Source of the DNA: Paenibacillus humicus NBRC 102415
GTDB taxonomy: Bacteria; Bacillota; Bacilli; Paenibacillales; Paenibacillaceae
Direction of reading: 5' to 3'
Assembly: GCF_004000905.1 (NCBI RefSeq)
Contig: NZ_BIMD01000018.1
Location: 1-64,000 of the forward strand
DNA length: 64,000 nucleotides
In this document: one piece after another, positions 26,169 to 34,720 of the stretch
Position numbering within the stretch: position 1 is the stretch's first letter
How the letters are laid out: every line of letters begins with the position of its first letter
The notes under the pieces: generated by a model
Told to the model about the DNA's origin: nothing
The model's database searches: none
Seen by the model: the letters and a program-made list of their open reading frames with translations, nothing else
Program-made: the position numbers and the translations under genes

Positions 26169-27068
26169 TTATTCGCCGCCGTCGAGCCCGCGGCCGATCC
26201 ATTGCTCGTACACACGCGATACCGCGATCAGGTCCTCGTCGCCGTATCCGGCCGCGTTCGCGGCTTGGAACAGGCTTTTGGCCGCTTCCAGCATCGGGGT
26301 GGGCACGCTGAGCCCGTCCGACAAAGCGGAAGCAAGCTTGAGGTCTTTGAGCATGAGTGCCAGCGAGAACTGCACGCTGTAGTCGCGCTCCAGCAGCTTC
26401 GGCGATTTGAGCTCCGCCGCCTTGCTGCCCGCAGCTCCGGCCTTGACGATATCCAGGAACTTGGCGGGATCGAGGCCTCCGCTGACGGCGATGGAGAGGC
26501 CTTCGGAGAGGGCCAGATTGTTGATGCCGACAATCGCATTATGGCCGAGCTTGGCGACCGAGCCGCTGCCGGAAGGACCGAGATGGACGATTTTCTGGCC
26601 CATCGCCTCCAGAACGGGACGGACGCGCTCCAGCAGCTCGGCTTCGCCGCCGACCATGAACACGAGCGTGCCGCTTACGGCAGCGGGCTTGCTGCCCGTA
26701 ACCGGGCAGTCGAGGAAGCCGCATCCGGCTTCTACCGCCGCATCCGCCAGCTCCCGGGCAAGGGCGGGGGAGATGGTGCTGTTGTCCACCAGCGCCGTGC
26801 CTGGACGGACAGAGGCGAGAATGCCGCCTTCTCCGCGGTACAGCTCCCGCACGACGTCGTCGTTGCTCAGCATCGTGATGACGACATCCGCTTCGGCGAC
26901 AGCGTCGGCGGGCGATTGCGCGGCGCGCGCGCCTTCGGCGGCAAGCTCCTCCGATTTGGAGGGCGTCCGGTTCCATACGGAGACCGGAAATCCTTTTTTC
27001 AGCAGGTTGGATGCCATCGGGGCACCCATCGTTCCGAGGCCGATAAAGGCGATCGAAGGTTTTGTCAT
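26169..27068 (-). CDS. Beta-hydroxyacid dehydrogenase (3-hydroxyisobutyrate dehydrogenase family)
   Basis: A 299-residue NAD(P)-dependent oxidoreductase. The Rossmann motif IAFIGLGTMGAPMASNLLKK is at the N-terminus, the substrate motif FLDCPVTGSKPAAVSGTL near residue 120, and the catalytic Lys in KLGHNAIVGINN near residue 170. The group includes tartronate semialdehyde, succinic semialdehyde and hydroxyisobutyrate reductases; the substrate cannot be chosen from sequence. A TATGAT with TGG in front at 27135-27140 (minus strand) is a likely extended -10 promoter. Confidence 0.88.
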   Translation of the reverse strand: MTKPSIAFIGLGTMGAPMASNLLKKGFPVSVWNRTPSKSEELAAEGARAAQSPADAVAEADVVITMLSNDDVVRELYRGEGGILASVRPGTALVDNSTISPALARELADAAVEAGCGFLDCPVTGSKPAAVSGTLVFMVGGEAELLERVRPVLEAMGQKIVHLGPSGSGSVAKLGHNAIVGINNLALSEGLSIAVSGGLDPAKFLDIVKAGAAGSKAAELKSPKLLERDYSVQFSLALMLKDLKLASALSDGLSVPTPMLEAAKSLFQAANAAGYGDEDLIAVSRVYEQWIGRGLDGGE

Positions 27069-27330
27069 GGCGATTCACCGACTTTCTTCGTACTGATCCG
27101 CGCCTGCGCTGCGGCAGAGACGGAAACCACATTCATCATACCATAAGCCTGCCTCCAGCGGACTACTACGGGCTTCGTGAATCTTGCATGAAGGAGTCTC
27201 CGGTTGCTTGTCTTCGATACCGTAATCCAGTATCCTTAGGACATGCCTGAGGGCGTATGGGTCCGGCGCGGCACGCCGCTGCCGGAAGACGACATAAAGA
27301 CCCGAACGAGATGAGGAGGCTGTACCAGTC

Positions 27331-28680
27331 ATGAGCAAAACCATTCAATTCGACTACAGCAAAGCGCTTGGATTCCTTGGCCAGAACGAGATCGACAATC
27401 TCGAGGGCCCGATCCGCCTCGCGCACGAGCAGCTGCACAACGGAACCGGAGCAGGTTCCGACTACCTGGGCTGGATCGACCTGCCGAACGCTTACGATAA
27501 AGAAGAATTCGCCCGCATCAAGGCGGCCGCCGAAAAGATCAAATCCGACTCCGAGGCGCTCGTCGTCATCGGCATCGGAGGCTCGTATCTGGGCGCTCGC
27601 GCTGCGATCGAGATGCTGTCGCATTCCTTCTACAACATTCTGCCGGACGGACAGCGCAAGGGCCCGCAGATTTTCTTCGCCGGCAACAACATCAGCTCCA
27701 CTTATGTGACTCACCTGCTTCAAGCGCTTGAGGGCAAAAACTGGTCGATCAACGTCATCTCCAAATCCGGCACGACGACCGAGCCTGCTCTCGCCTTCCG
27801 CGTCTTCCGCGGCGAGCTGGAGAAGAAATACGGCAAGGAGGAAGCGCGGAGGCGGATCTACGCCACGACGGATGCCGCTCGCGGCGCGCTCAAAAAGCTC
27901 GCGACCGAGGAAGGCTACGAATCCTTCATTATTCCGGATGACGTCGGCGGCCGCTATTCCGTGCTGACGGCTGTCGGCCTGCTGCCGATCGCCGCTGCCG
28001 GCATCGACATCGACGCCATCATGCAAGGCGCAGCCGATGCTTCCAAGGAATACAGCAATCCAAACGTGCATGAGAACGAGGCCTACCAGTATGCCGCGGC
28101 CCGCAATTCCCTGTACCGCAAAGGCAAAGCGACCGAAATTCTCGTCAACTACGAGCCTTCCCTTCACTTCGTGTCGGAATGGTGGAAGCAGCTGTACGGC
28201 GAAAGCGAAGGCAAGGACCATAAGGGCATCTTCCCTGCTGCCGTCGACTTCTCCACCGACCTGCATTCCATGGGCCAGTTCATCCAGGAGGGCAACCGCA
28301 ACCTGTTCGAGACCGTCATCCAAGTCGGCGAACCGACCGAGAAGATCAAGATCGAAGCCGATACGGACGATCTGGACGGCCTGAACTTCCTTGCGGGCAA
28401 GACGATGGACTTCGTCAACAAAAAAGCATTCGAGGGTACGCTGCTGGCACATACGGACGGCCAGGTGCCGAACCTTGTCGTGGGCATCAAGGATATGTCG
28501 CCGTACACCTTCGGCTACCTGGTGTACTTCTTCGAGAAAGCCTGCGGCATCAGCGGCTACCTGCTCGGCGTGAATCCGTTCGACCAGCCGGGCGTCGAAG
28601 CGTACAAGAAGAACATGTTCGCGCTGCTCGGCAAACCGGGCTACGAGAAGGAAAAAGCGGAGCTCGAAGCGCGCCTGTAA
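27331..28680 (+). CDS. pgi: Glucose-6-phosphate isomerase
   Basis: A 449-residue enzyme interconverting glucose-6-phosphate and fructose-6-phosphate. Family signatures include [51 protein letters not shown] and [13 protein letters not shown], with the C-terminal catalytic Lys region [16 protein letters not shown]. Length is that of the Bacillus-type enzyme. GATGAGGAGG precedes the ATG. The yigZ-like gene starts 26 bases downstream, so the two may be co-transcribed. Confidence 0.96.
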   Translation: MSKTIQFDYSKALGFLGQNEIDNLEGPIRLAHEQLHNGTGAGSDYLGWIDLPNAYDKEEFARIKAAAEKIKSDSEALVVIGIGGSYLGARAAIEMLSHSFYNILPDGQRKGPQIFFAGNNISSTYVTHLLQALEGKNWSINVISKSGTTTEPALAFRVFRGELEKKYGKEEARRRIYATTDAARGALKKLATEEGYESFIIPDDVGGRYSVLTAVGLLPIAAAGIDIDAIMQGAADASKEYSNPNVHENEAYQYAAARNSLYRKGKATEILVNYEPSLHFVSEWWKQLYGESEGKDHKGIFPAAVDFSTDLHSMGQFIQEGNRNLFETVIQVGEPTEKIKIEADTDDLDGLNFLAGKTMDFVNKKAFEGTLLAHTDGQVPNLVVGIKDMSPYTFGYLVYFFEKACGISGYLLGVNPFDQPGVEAYKKNMFALLGKPGYEKEKAELEARL

Positions 28681-28706
28681 GGGCCGCCTGGACCGCTTCC
28701 TATTCC

Positions 28707-29342
28707 ATGCTTGAACGCTACAAGACGCTGAGGGAGCCCGGCGTCAAGGAAATCGTCATCAGGAAATCCCGCTTCATCGGCCATGGCCGGCCCGTCGCGA
28801 GCGAAGCCGAAGCGGTCGCTTTCATCGAGGAGATCAAGAAGCAGCACTGGAATGCCACGCACAACTGCTCCGCCTACATCGTCGGCGAGAGGGACGAATT
28901 CCAGAAGCAGTCGGATGACGGGGAGCCGAGCGGCACCGCCGGCAAGCCGATCCTCGAGGTGATCAAGAACCAGGGGCTGAAAAACGTCGCGATCGTGGTG
29001 ACCCGCTATTTCGGAGGCATCATGCTTGGCGCGGGCGGCCTTATCCGGGCTTATACGGATGGAGCCGTCGCTGCGATCGAGGCAGCCGGCCCGATTACGA
29101 ATGTCCTTCACCGCGAGGTTTTCGTCGACGTGGACTACACCTGGTACGGCAAGCTCGAGAACGAGCTGCATGCCAGAGGCATCCTCGTGGACGGCGTCGA
29201 GTTCACCGACCGCGTGCGGGTCCGCTGCCTGCCGGCCTCCCGAGAGGCGGAGCGCTTCACAGCGTGGATGACGGATCTGACCCAGGGCCAGAGCGTCATC
29301 CTGGGCGGCGAAGAGCTTTACGTGACCGAGAAGACGGAATGA
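28707..29342 (+). CDS. YigZ/YvyE family (IMPACT) protein
   Basis: A 211-residue protein of the UPF0029/IMPACT family. The N-terminal domain has the characteristic DDGEPSGTAGKPILEVI and VTRYFGGIMLGAGGLIRAY motifs; a C-terminal DUF1949-type ferredoxin-like domain of about 65 residues follows. Bacterial members bind nucleic acid and are of uncertain function, some linked to translation. The ATG has no strong ribosome site; read-through coupling from pgi may help. A perfect terminator lies 29 bases after the stop. Confidence 0.88.
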   Translation: MLERYKTLREPGVKEIVIRKSRFIGHGRPVASEAEAVAFIEEIKKQHWNATHNCSAYIVGERDEFQKQSDDGEPSGTAGKPILEVIKNQGLKNVAIVVTRYFGGIMLGAGGLIRAYTDGAVAAIEAAGPITNVLHREVFVDVDYTWYGKLENELHARGILVDGVEFTDRVRVRCLPASREAERFTAWMTDLTQGQSVILGGEELYVTEKTE

Positions 29343-29368
29343 AGCCGCATAGAAATCGTTTTAACCGG

Positions 29369-29398
29369 AAACGCCTGTCCATATGGACAGGCGTTTTT
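29369..29398 (+). terminator. Intrinsic terminator of pgi-yigZ
   Basis: A perfect stem ACGCCTGTCC / GGACAGGCGT with an ATAT loop, preceded by AA and followed by TTTT. Confidence 0.88.
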
Positions 29399-29463
29399 GG
29401 CGCTGCCGAAATGGCGCTGCCGAAATGGCGCTGCCGAAATGGCGCTGCCGAAATGGCGCTGCC
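29399..29463. repeat. 14-bp tandem repeat, 4.6 copies
   Basis: Exact head-to-tail copies of GGCGCTGCCGAAAT at 29399, 29413, 29427 and 29441, with a partial fifth at 29455-29463. It begins directly after the terminator T-run and lies outside any credible gene. Confidence 0.95.
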
Positions 29464-29550
29464 ATATGCAACGCAGCATTTGCAGCTCTGCATGTTTGGA
29501 ACCATCCTCGCCCAGCCTGGCCTATTTTGCCGTTCGATCTGACATATCCA

Positions 29551-29580
29551 TTGACGGGAAAGGAAGGCTTCTGCTACATT
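29551..29580 (+). promoter_or_regulatory. Sigma-A promoter of the orphan ABC ATPase gene
   Basis: TTGACG, an 18-base spacer and TACATT with TGC in front. The following leader has AT-rich dyads (CCTAATAGGAATATTC) that could bind a regulator. Confidence 0.65.
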
Positions 29581-29660
29581 AGCATTAATACCAAGTAACC
29601 TAATAGGAATATTCTATCGATAAGCAGCTCGAACGGAAGCCGGCTAGCGAAGGGAAGTGC

Positions 29661-30731
29661 ATGATCATGCATATTGAGGTAAAGGGTTTGACCAAGTCCT
29701 TTGGAGACTTTCAGGCGGTGCAGGATGTCAGCTTCGGCATCCAGAAGGGGCAGCTCATCGGTCTGCTGGGCCCGAGCGGCGGCGGCAAGACGTCGATTCT
29801 GCGCATGCTGGCCGGTCTGGAGTCGCCGACCTCCGGCGAAATCATCATTCACGGCAATAGGGTCAACGATCAGCCGCCTCAGGAGAGAGGCATCGGCTTC
29901 GTGTTCCAGAATTACGCGTTGTTCAAGCATATGACCGTCTTTGACAACGTCGCCTTCGGCCTGAAGGTCAAGAAGCTGTCCAAAAGCGCGATCCGCGAGC
30001 GGGTCATGAGCCTGATCGAGCTGACGGGGCTGAAGGGCTTCGAGCACCGCTATCCGGCCCAGCTGTCCGGCGGTCAGCGGCAGCGCGTCGCCTTCGCAAG
30101 GGCGCTCGCGCCGGAGCCGCAGCTGCTGCTGCTCGACGAGCCGTTCGCGGCGATCGACGCCAAGATCCGCACGGAGCTGCGCACCTGGCTCAAGGAGATG
30201 ATCGAGCGCGTCGGCATTACCTCGATCTTCGTCACGCATGACCAGGACGAGGCGATCGAGGTCGCGGACGAAATCATGATCATCAACAAGGGGCGGCTGG
30301 AGCAGAAGGGCTCCCCTTGGGATATTTACAAGAAGCCGCAGACGCAGTTCGTCGCGGAGTTCATCGGCGAATCGACGACGATCGAGGATGTGGCATCCAT
30401 CAAAGGCTTCGAGGAAGCGTCGAGCTGGGCCGGAGTCAAGGGCTTGATCCGTCCGGAGTACATCGAGATCGGCAAGCCGGGTGAAATCGCGCTTGCCTCC
30501 GCGACGATGAGAGCCCAGGTGCGCCATATCCACTTCCGCGGCAGCGAATGGATGGTGGAGCTGGATATCGGAGGCCGCAAGCTGATCACGTACCGCTCGC
30601 TGGAGAAGGAAGTGCTCAAGCCGGGCGACGAGGTGGATGTGCTCGTGCACCGGGCCTACCTGTTCAATGCGGATGACAGCTGGATCATGGAGAACAAGCT
30701 CAAGACCGATCCGATGCCGGTCATGATCTAG
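29661..30731 (+). CDS. Sulfate/molybdate-type ABC transporter ATP-binding protein (CysA-like), orphan
   Basis: A 356-residue ATPase. Motifs in order: Walker A GPSGGGKTS near residue 40, Q-loop FQNYALF, signature LSGGQRQR, Walker B LLLLDEP and H-loop THDQDEA. A C-terminal regulatory TOBE-like domain of about 110 residues matches the CysA group (IRPEYIEIG). No permease or binding protein gene is adjacent, so partners must be encoded elsewhere. The ATG at 29661 is 5 bases after AGGGAAG; the ATG two codons on is an alternative start. Confidence 0.88.
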   Translation: MIMHIEVKGLTKSFGDFQAVQDVSFGIQKGQLIGLLGPSGGGKTSILRMLAGLESPTSGEIIIHGNRVNDQPPQERGIGFVFQNYALFKHMTVFDNVAFGLKVKKLSKSAIRERVMSLIELTGLKGFEHRYPAQLSGGQRQRVAFARALAPEPQLLLLDEPFAAIDAKIRTELRTWLKEMIERVGITSIFVTHDQDEAIEVADEIMIINKGRLEQKGSPWDIYKKPQTQFVAEFIGESTTIEDVASIKGFEEASSWAGVKGLIRPEYIEIGKPGEIALASATMRAQVRHIHFRGSEWMVELDIGGRKLITYRSLEKEVLKPGDEVDVLVHRAYLFNADDSWIMENKLKTDPMPVMI

Positions 30732-30753
30732 CCGTCAGGCCGACAGCATCGTC

Positions 30754-30791
30754 AAAAAAAGAGCGTACCGCAGCTGCGGCACGCTCTTTTT
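30754..30791. terminator. Bidirectional intrinsic terminator
   Basis: AAAAAAAGAGCGT / ACGCTCTTTTT arms around a CGCAGCTGCG core. It serves the convergent ABC ATPase and HAD phosphatase genes. Confidence 0.9.
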
Positions 30792-30805
30792 CATCCCCTG
30801 CCCGG

Positions 30806-31606
30806 TCAAGCCGGGTTCAAGATAAACTTGTCGACGACATGCGCGACCCCGTCCTCGTTGTTGGACAGCGTCACATAATCCGCGAGCTCCTTGAGAGCCG
30901 GCTGAGCGTTCGCCATCGCGACGCCGAGGCCGGCCGCCTGCAGCATCTCGCGGTCGTTCCAGGCGTCTCCCATGGCGATCGTCTCCTCCATGGAGCAGCC
31001 GATATGCTCCGCCATGAACTTCAGGGCATGTCCCTTGGTTCCTTCCTTATGCATGAACTCCAGATAATGCGGTTTGGATTTCGTAATATGGACCGTGCCG
31101 CCGATGAGGGGCTGTAGGTCCAGGGCGATCTGGTCGAGATAGGCCGGCTCGTCGATGATGAGCATTTTGAGCAGAGGCTGCTTCAGCAGGGAGCTGAAGT
31201 CGGGCTCGACGATATACGGGATTTTGGACTGGCGGGCGTAGTCCTTGACCTTCTCGTTCTCCTCGCGGACGTAGAGCTTGTCGTCCACGTACAGCTGCAG
31301 ATGCAGCCCTTTGTCGACACAGTACCGGTCCAGCTCGGCAGCGGCGTCCGAGGGCACATAGCGCTCGTAGAGCACCTGTCCGTCGAGCAGCGTCTTGACG
31401 AGGGAGCCTTGGTAAGTAATGATCGGCACGTTGAGCCGCAGCCCCTCGGCGACCTGGCGGGCGGAAGCGAACATCCTCCCGGTGGCGAGCGTTACGGTCA
31501 CTCCGCGGTCCAGCGCGGCCGTCAGAGCGGCGCGTGTGGCGGGGGTCACTTCAAGGCTGTCGTTCAGCAGCGTATCATCCACATCGATGGCAATCAGCTT
31601 GTACAT
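30806..31606 (-). CDS. Cof-type HAD-IIB family phosphatase
   Basis: A 266-residue haloacid dehalogenase-like hydrolase. Motif I is IAIDVDDTLLND at residues 5-16, motif II lies in TLATGR, the conserved Lys in TKGHALKFM and motif IV in AMGDAWNDREML. The IIB cap sits between. Members dephosphorylate sugar phosphates or flavin precursors; the substrate is unknown here. It converges with the ABC ATPase gene across a shared terminator. Confidence 0.92.
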   Translation of the reverse strand: MYKLIAIDVDDTLLNDSLEVTPATRAALTAALDRGVTVTLATGRMFASARQVAEGLRLNVPIITYQGSLVKTLLDGQVLYERYVPSDAAAELDRYCVDKGLHLQLYVDDKLYVREENEKVKDYARQSKIPYIVEPDFSSLLKQPLLKMLIIDEPAYLDQIALDLQPLIGGTVHITKSKPHYLEFMHKEGTKGHALKFMAEHIGCSMEETIAMGDAWNDREMLQAAGLGVAMANAQPALKELADYVTLSNNEDGVAHVVDKFILNPA

Positions 31607-31704
31607 CGGCTTTCTCTCCGTTTCCTGTCGCTTTTCTTTATCTGGTTCGGCAAGCTATCCCTCATTGTACCGGAGTCGCCCCGATGCCTTCAAGGGGACG
31701 AAAA

Positions 31705-31734
31705 TTGAAATGCTCCGCCCAAATAGGATAAAGT
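31705..31734 (+). promoter_or_regulatory. Sigma-A promoter of the S41 protease gene
   Basis: TTGAAA, an 18-base spacer and TAAAGT, 137 bases upstream of the ATG. The HAD gene promoter must lie in the same 264-bp divergent interval. Confidence 0.5.
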
Positions 31735-31870
31735 AGGTAGCACAAGCAAGCGGTTCAATCCGGCTGACGGACGGGGCGCGCATGCGAGGGAAGATCGTGG
31801 ATCCACCGGTCGGGATACCGATTCGGACAGGAGAACAACAGCCCAGGCGGGCGGAGCGGAGAGATCAGAC

Positions 31871-33289
31871 ATGAAGCAAATGCGCAGCGAGGCTGCCAGG
31901 CAGCGCTTTGTCACCTGGTGCGTCGCAGGGGCGATCGCGGCCTTGGCGATCGGATTCGGAGCGGGAAGGCTGTCGATGGTCATCCAGTATCCGGTGATCA
32001 AGGAAAAGGTATTCGGCAATTTCAACGCCTCCTATAAAGAAATCAAGAAGGATTATCTGTTCGGAACGAAGCCCGACGAGCTGCTGAACGGGGCGGCCAA
32101 GGGTATGGTGGCGGCGCTGGGCGACCCTTACTCGACCTATATGCCGGGCAGCGAAGGCGAGGATTATATCCAGAGCTACCAGCCGGAGTTTGTCGGCATC
32201 GGGGTGCAGGTGCGCCAAGAGGAGGACCGCTACCTGATCGACAGCGTCATGAAGGACACCCCGGCCGAGAAGGGCGGCGTGCTGGCGGGCGACGAGATTA
32301 CGGCTGTCGACGGCACGCCGGTCAAGGGCGTCACGATGGAAAAGCTCGTCAGCCTGCTGCGCGGCGAGAAGGGGAGCAAGGTCAAGGTCACGCTGTCCCG
32401 GACGGGAAGCCAGCCGCTGACGGTGGAGCTCACGCGCGCGCCGATTCCGGTTACGACCGTTACCCATGCCATGCTGGAGAACGGCGTCGGCGAGATCGTC
32501 ATCAGCCGCTTTGCCGAATCGACGGCCAAGGAATTCAACAAGTCGTTCGAGGAGCTGCAGAAGAAGGGGATGAAAAAGCTCGTCCTCGATCTCCGCTCCA
32601 ATCCGGGCGGCCTGCTCGTGCCGACGATCGACATCGCGAACAAGCTGATTCCGAAGGGCAAGATGATTCTGGAGGTCGACTACAAGGACGACAAGAAAGT
32701 TCAGAAATACTATTCCAAGCAGAAGACCGCCTTGAATCTTCCGATCGTCGTTCTCGTCAACGGGCAGACGGCCAGCGCGGCCGAGGTTCTCTCGGCCGCT
32801 CTCAAGGAATCGGCAGGCGCCAAGGTCATCGGCACGACGACGTTCGGCAAGGGCATCGTGCAGAGCTTCGGGCAGTACAAGGACAATTCCGTGCTCAAGC
32901 TGACCGAGGCTCAGTGGAAAACGCCGAATGGAGAATGGATCCACAAGAAGGGCGTGAAGCCGGATGAATCGGTCGATCTTCCTGCGTATGCATCCCTTCC
33001 GGCTCTTCCATCCGGGGAGGAACTGAAGAAAGGCGACTACGGCGACCACGTCAAGACGCTCCAGTCCATGCTGGAGGCGCTCGGATACGGCCCGGCGGAC
33101 CAGCCTGGCGTGTTCGGGGAGAAGACCGACGCGGACATCAGGAGCTTCCAGACCCGCAGCAAAATCGACGCTACCGGCGTCGTTACGGACCGGACGGCTT
33201 ATATGCTGATGGATCAGCTGCGGACCAAGCTGCAGCAGGAGGATCCGCAAAAGAAGGCCGCTCTCAAGGCCATATCCGGCGCGGGCTGA
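31871..33289 (+). CDS. S41 family C-terminal processing protease with PDZ and peptidoglycan-binding domains
   Basis: A 472-residue CtpA/CtpB-like serine protease. One N-terminal membrane anchor (AGAIAALAIGFGAGRLSMV) exports the rest. A PDZ domain spans about residues 95-180 (GIGVQVRQEEDRYLIDSVM), followed by the S41 domain with the nucleophile Ser in VNGQTASAAEVL and the catalytic Lys in TTTFGKGIVQSFG. The C-terminal 70 residues are a peptidoglycan-binding repeat (GDYGDHVKTLQSMLEALGYG). In spore formers such proteases cut SpoIVFA and wall proteins. The ribosome site AGCGGAGAG lies ahead of the ATG. Confidence 0.92.
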   Translation: MKQMRSEAARQRFVTWCVAGAIAALAIGFGAGRLSMVIQYPVIKEKVFGNFNASYKEIKKDYLFGTKPDELLNGAAKGMVAALGDPYSTYMPGSEGEDYIQSYQPEFVGIGVQVRQEEDRYLIDSVMKDTPAEKGGVLAGDEITAVDGTPVKGVTMEKLVSLLRGEKGSKVKVTLSRTGSQPLTVELTRAPIPVTTVTHAMLENGVGEIVISRFAESTAKEFNKSFEELQKKGMKKLVLDLRSNPGGLLVPTIDIANKLIPKGKMILEVDYKDDKKVQKYYSKQKTALNLPIVVLVNGQTASAAEVLSAALKESAGAKVIGTTTFGKGIVQSFGQYKDNSVLKLTEAQWKTPNGEWIHKKGVKPDESVDLPAYASLPALPSGEELKKGDYGDHVKTLQSMLEALGYGPADQPGVFGEKTDADIRSFQTRSKIDATGVVTDRTAYMLMDQLRTKLQQEDPQKKAALKAISGAG

Positions 33290-33357
33290 CCCCATGTTTT
33301 CCCTGCCAGTGGAGAGGATTATGCGCTCCAGGCAGATCGTCCTATCCGTTTGAACCT

Positions 33358-33397
33358 AAAAAGCCCGTTGTCCGGCTATTCCGGACAACGGGCTTTT
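33358..33397. terminator. Bidirectional intrinsic terminator
   Basis: AAAAGCCCGTTGTCCGG / CCGGACAACGGGCTTTT with a CTATT loop. It ends the S41 protease and methionine aminopeptidase genes, which converge here. Confidence 0.9.
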
Positions 33398-33424
33398 GCT
33401 CGCTGCATGGAGCATGCGCACAGG

Positions 33425-34174
33425 CTACTGCTGCGTCAGGATCAGCGGTCCGCCTTCCTGGATGACAAGCGTATGCTCGTATTGGGCGGAGCGCTTGCCG
33501 TCCATCGTGCGGCAGGTCCAGCCGTCGGAGTCGATGAACATCTGCCAGGTGCCTTCATTGATCATCGGCTCGATCGTGAGCACCATGCCTTCCTTCAGGC
33601 GGAAGCCTTTGCCGGGCTTGCCGACATGGGCGAAGTTCGGCTCTTCATGAAGCTCTCGCCCGACGCCGTGGCCGAGCAGATCCCTTACGACCGAGAAGCC
33701 GTTCTCCTCGGCATGCTTCTGCACCGCATGCATGACGTCGCCGATCTTCTTGCCAGGCTGCGCTTCGCGGATGCCGATATCGAGGCATTCCTTGGACACC
33801 TCCATCAATCGGCGGGCGTCGTCCGGCAGTTGGCCTACCGCATAGGTCCATGCCGAATCGCCGATCCAGCCGTCTGCCTGAACAACGATATCGATCGTGC
33901 ACAGATCGCCCTCGGCAAGCGGCGCATCGCTCGGGAAGCCATGGGCGATCACGTCGTTGACCGAAGCGCAAGTGGCATATTTGTATCCTTTATATCCGAT
34001 CGTATAAGGAATCGCATCCTGGCTTCGGATGTAGGCCTCGACATGGCGCTCGATGTCCATGGTCGTGATTCCTGGCGCGATCATGGCCGCAATCTGCCTG
34101 TGGCATTCCGCCACGATGGCGCCGGCACGCCTCATCTGAGCAATTTCTTCGGGTGTTCTTATCTTAATTGACAT
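33425..34174 (-). CDS. map: Type I methionine aminopeptidase
   Basis: A 249-residue dimetal enzyme that removes N-terminal Met from new proteins. The substrate His is in SVNDVIAHGFP and the five metal ligands are in VVQADGWIGDSAW (two Asp), LLGHGVGRE (His), LTIEPM (Glu) and SAQYEHT (Glu). No zinc-finger extension is present. Bacillus species often have two map genes, one in the ribosomal protein operon; this solitary copy is probably the second. Confidence 0.94.
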   Translation of the reverse strand: MSIKIRTPEEIAQMRRAGAIVAECHRQIAAMIAPGITTMDIERHVEAYIRSQDAIPYTIGYKGYKYATCASVNDVIAHGFPSDAPLAEGDLCTIDIVVQADGWIGDSAWTYAVGQLPDDARRLMEVSKECLDIGIREAQPGKKIGDVMHAVQKHAEENGFSVVRDLLGHGVGRELHEEPNFAHVGKPGKGFRLKEGMVLTIEPMINEGTWQMFIDSDGWTCRTMDGKRSAQYEHTLVIQEGGPLILTQQ

Positions 34175-34340
34175 TGCTTGGTCAGCCTCTCTTTCCGTGC
34201 GCTCTCCTTGTTCATTCCTTGCCCTTCCCTTTACGTTACTCCCGCCGGGGATGTCCGGTCAACTGCGCCTGCTGCGGAGAAGGACGAAAAAAACCGCCGG
34301 AGCGTCCCGGCAGTTCTTCGTTCGGCCTCGGGCCGGGGGA

Positions 34341-34556
34341 TCATTCCCCGCGAGCCCGATCTCTTTGCTTCTGCGGACGGCTCTCCGCTTCCCGGGCTTG
34401 CTCGGAATGGTCGGACAAGTAGCTGCCGCGACGCCGGTCCCCCCGGCGGCGAGCCCACAGCACCAGAATAACGACGATCGCGATCGTCAGCAGAATGGCG
34501 ACATTCAGGAAGCCGCCAAGAAACAGAAAGGCATTTTTCAAAAATTCCACTTGCAT
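34341..34556 (-). CDS. Small membrane protein, unknown function
   Basis: A 71-residue protein with one long hydrophobic segment (FLNVAILLTIAIVVILVLWA) and a highly charged C-terminal tail of Arg, Glu, Asp and Lys. GAGGTGA is immediately ahead of the ATG, a short spacing; the GTG at codon 3 may be the real start. No family recognised. It lies upstream of map on the same strand with a 166-bp gap. Confidence 0.5.
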   Translation of the reverse strand: MQVEFLKNAFLFLGGFLNVAILLTIAIVVILVLWARRRGDRRRGSYLSDHSEQAREAESRPQKQRDRARGE

Positions 34557-34665
34557 TCACCTCTTGCACCTACCTTACCCTTGTTCAACTCCGCCTACTC
34601 TGAGCTTCCCGGTGCATATAGGGCTGATGTGTGTCGAAATCCACAGGTCGTTCCCGCCTTCGGTA

Positions 34666-34674
34666 TGATACAAT
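34666..34674 (+). promoter_or_regulatory. Extended -10 promoter of the M24 peptidase gene
   Basis: TGA followed by TACAAT at 34669-34674 with no clear -35, 46 bases before the ATG. Confidence 0.5.
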
Positions 34675-34720
34675 GGCAGACGAGAAGTTAACCGCAGATG
34701 AGAACCGGAGGTAATGAACG

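Noticed and set aside
29399-29463. CRISPR-like array
   Set aside because: The units are contiguous 14-bp copies without spacers, so this is a tandem repeat.
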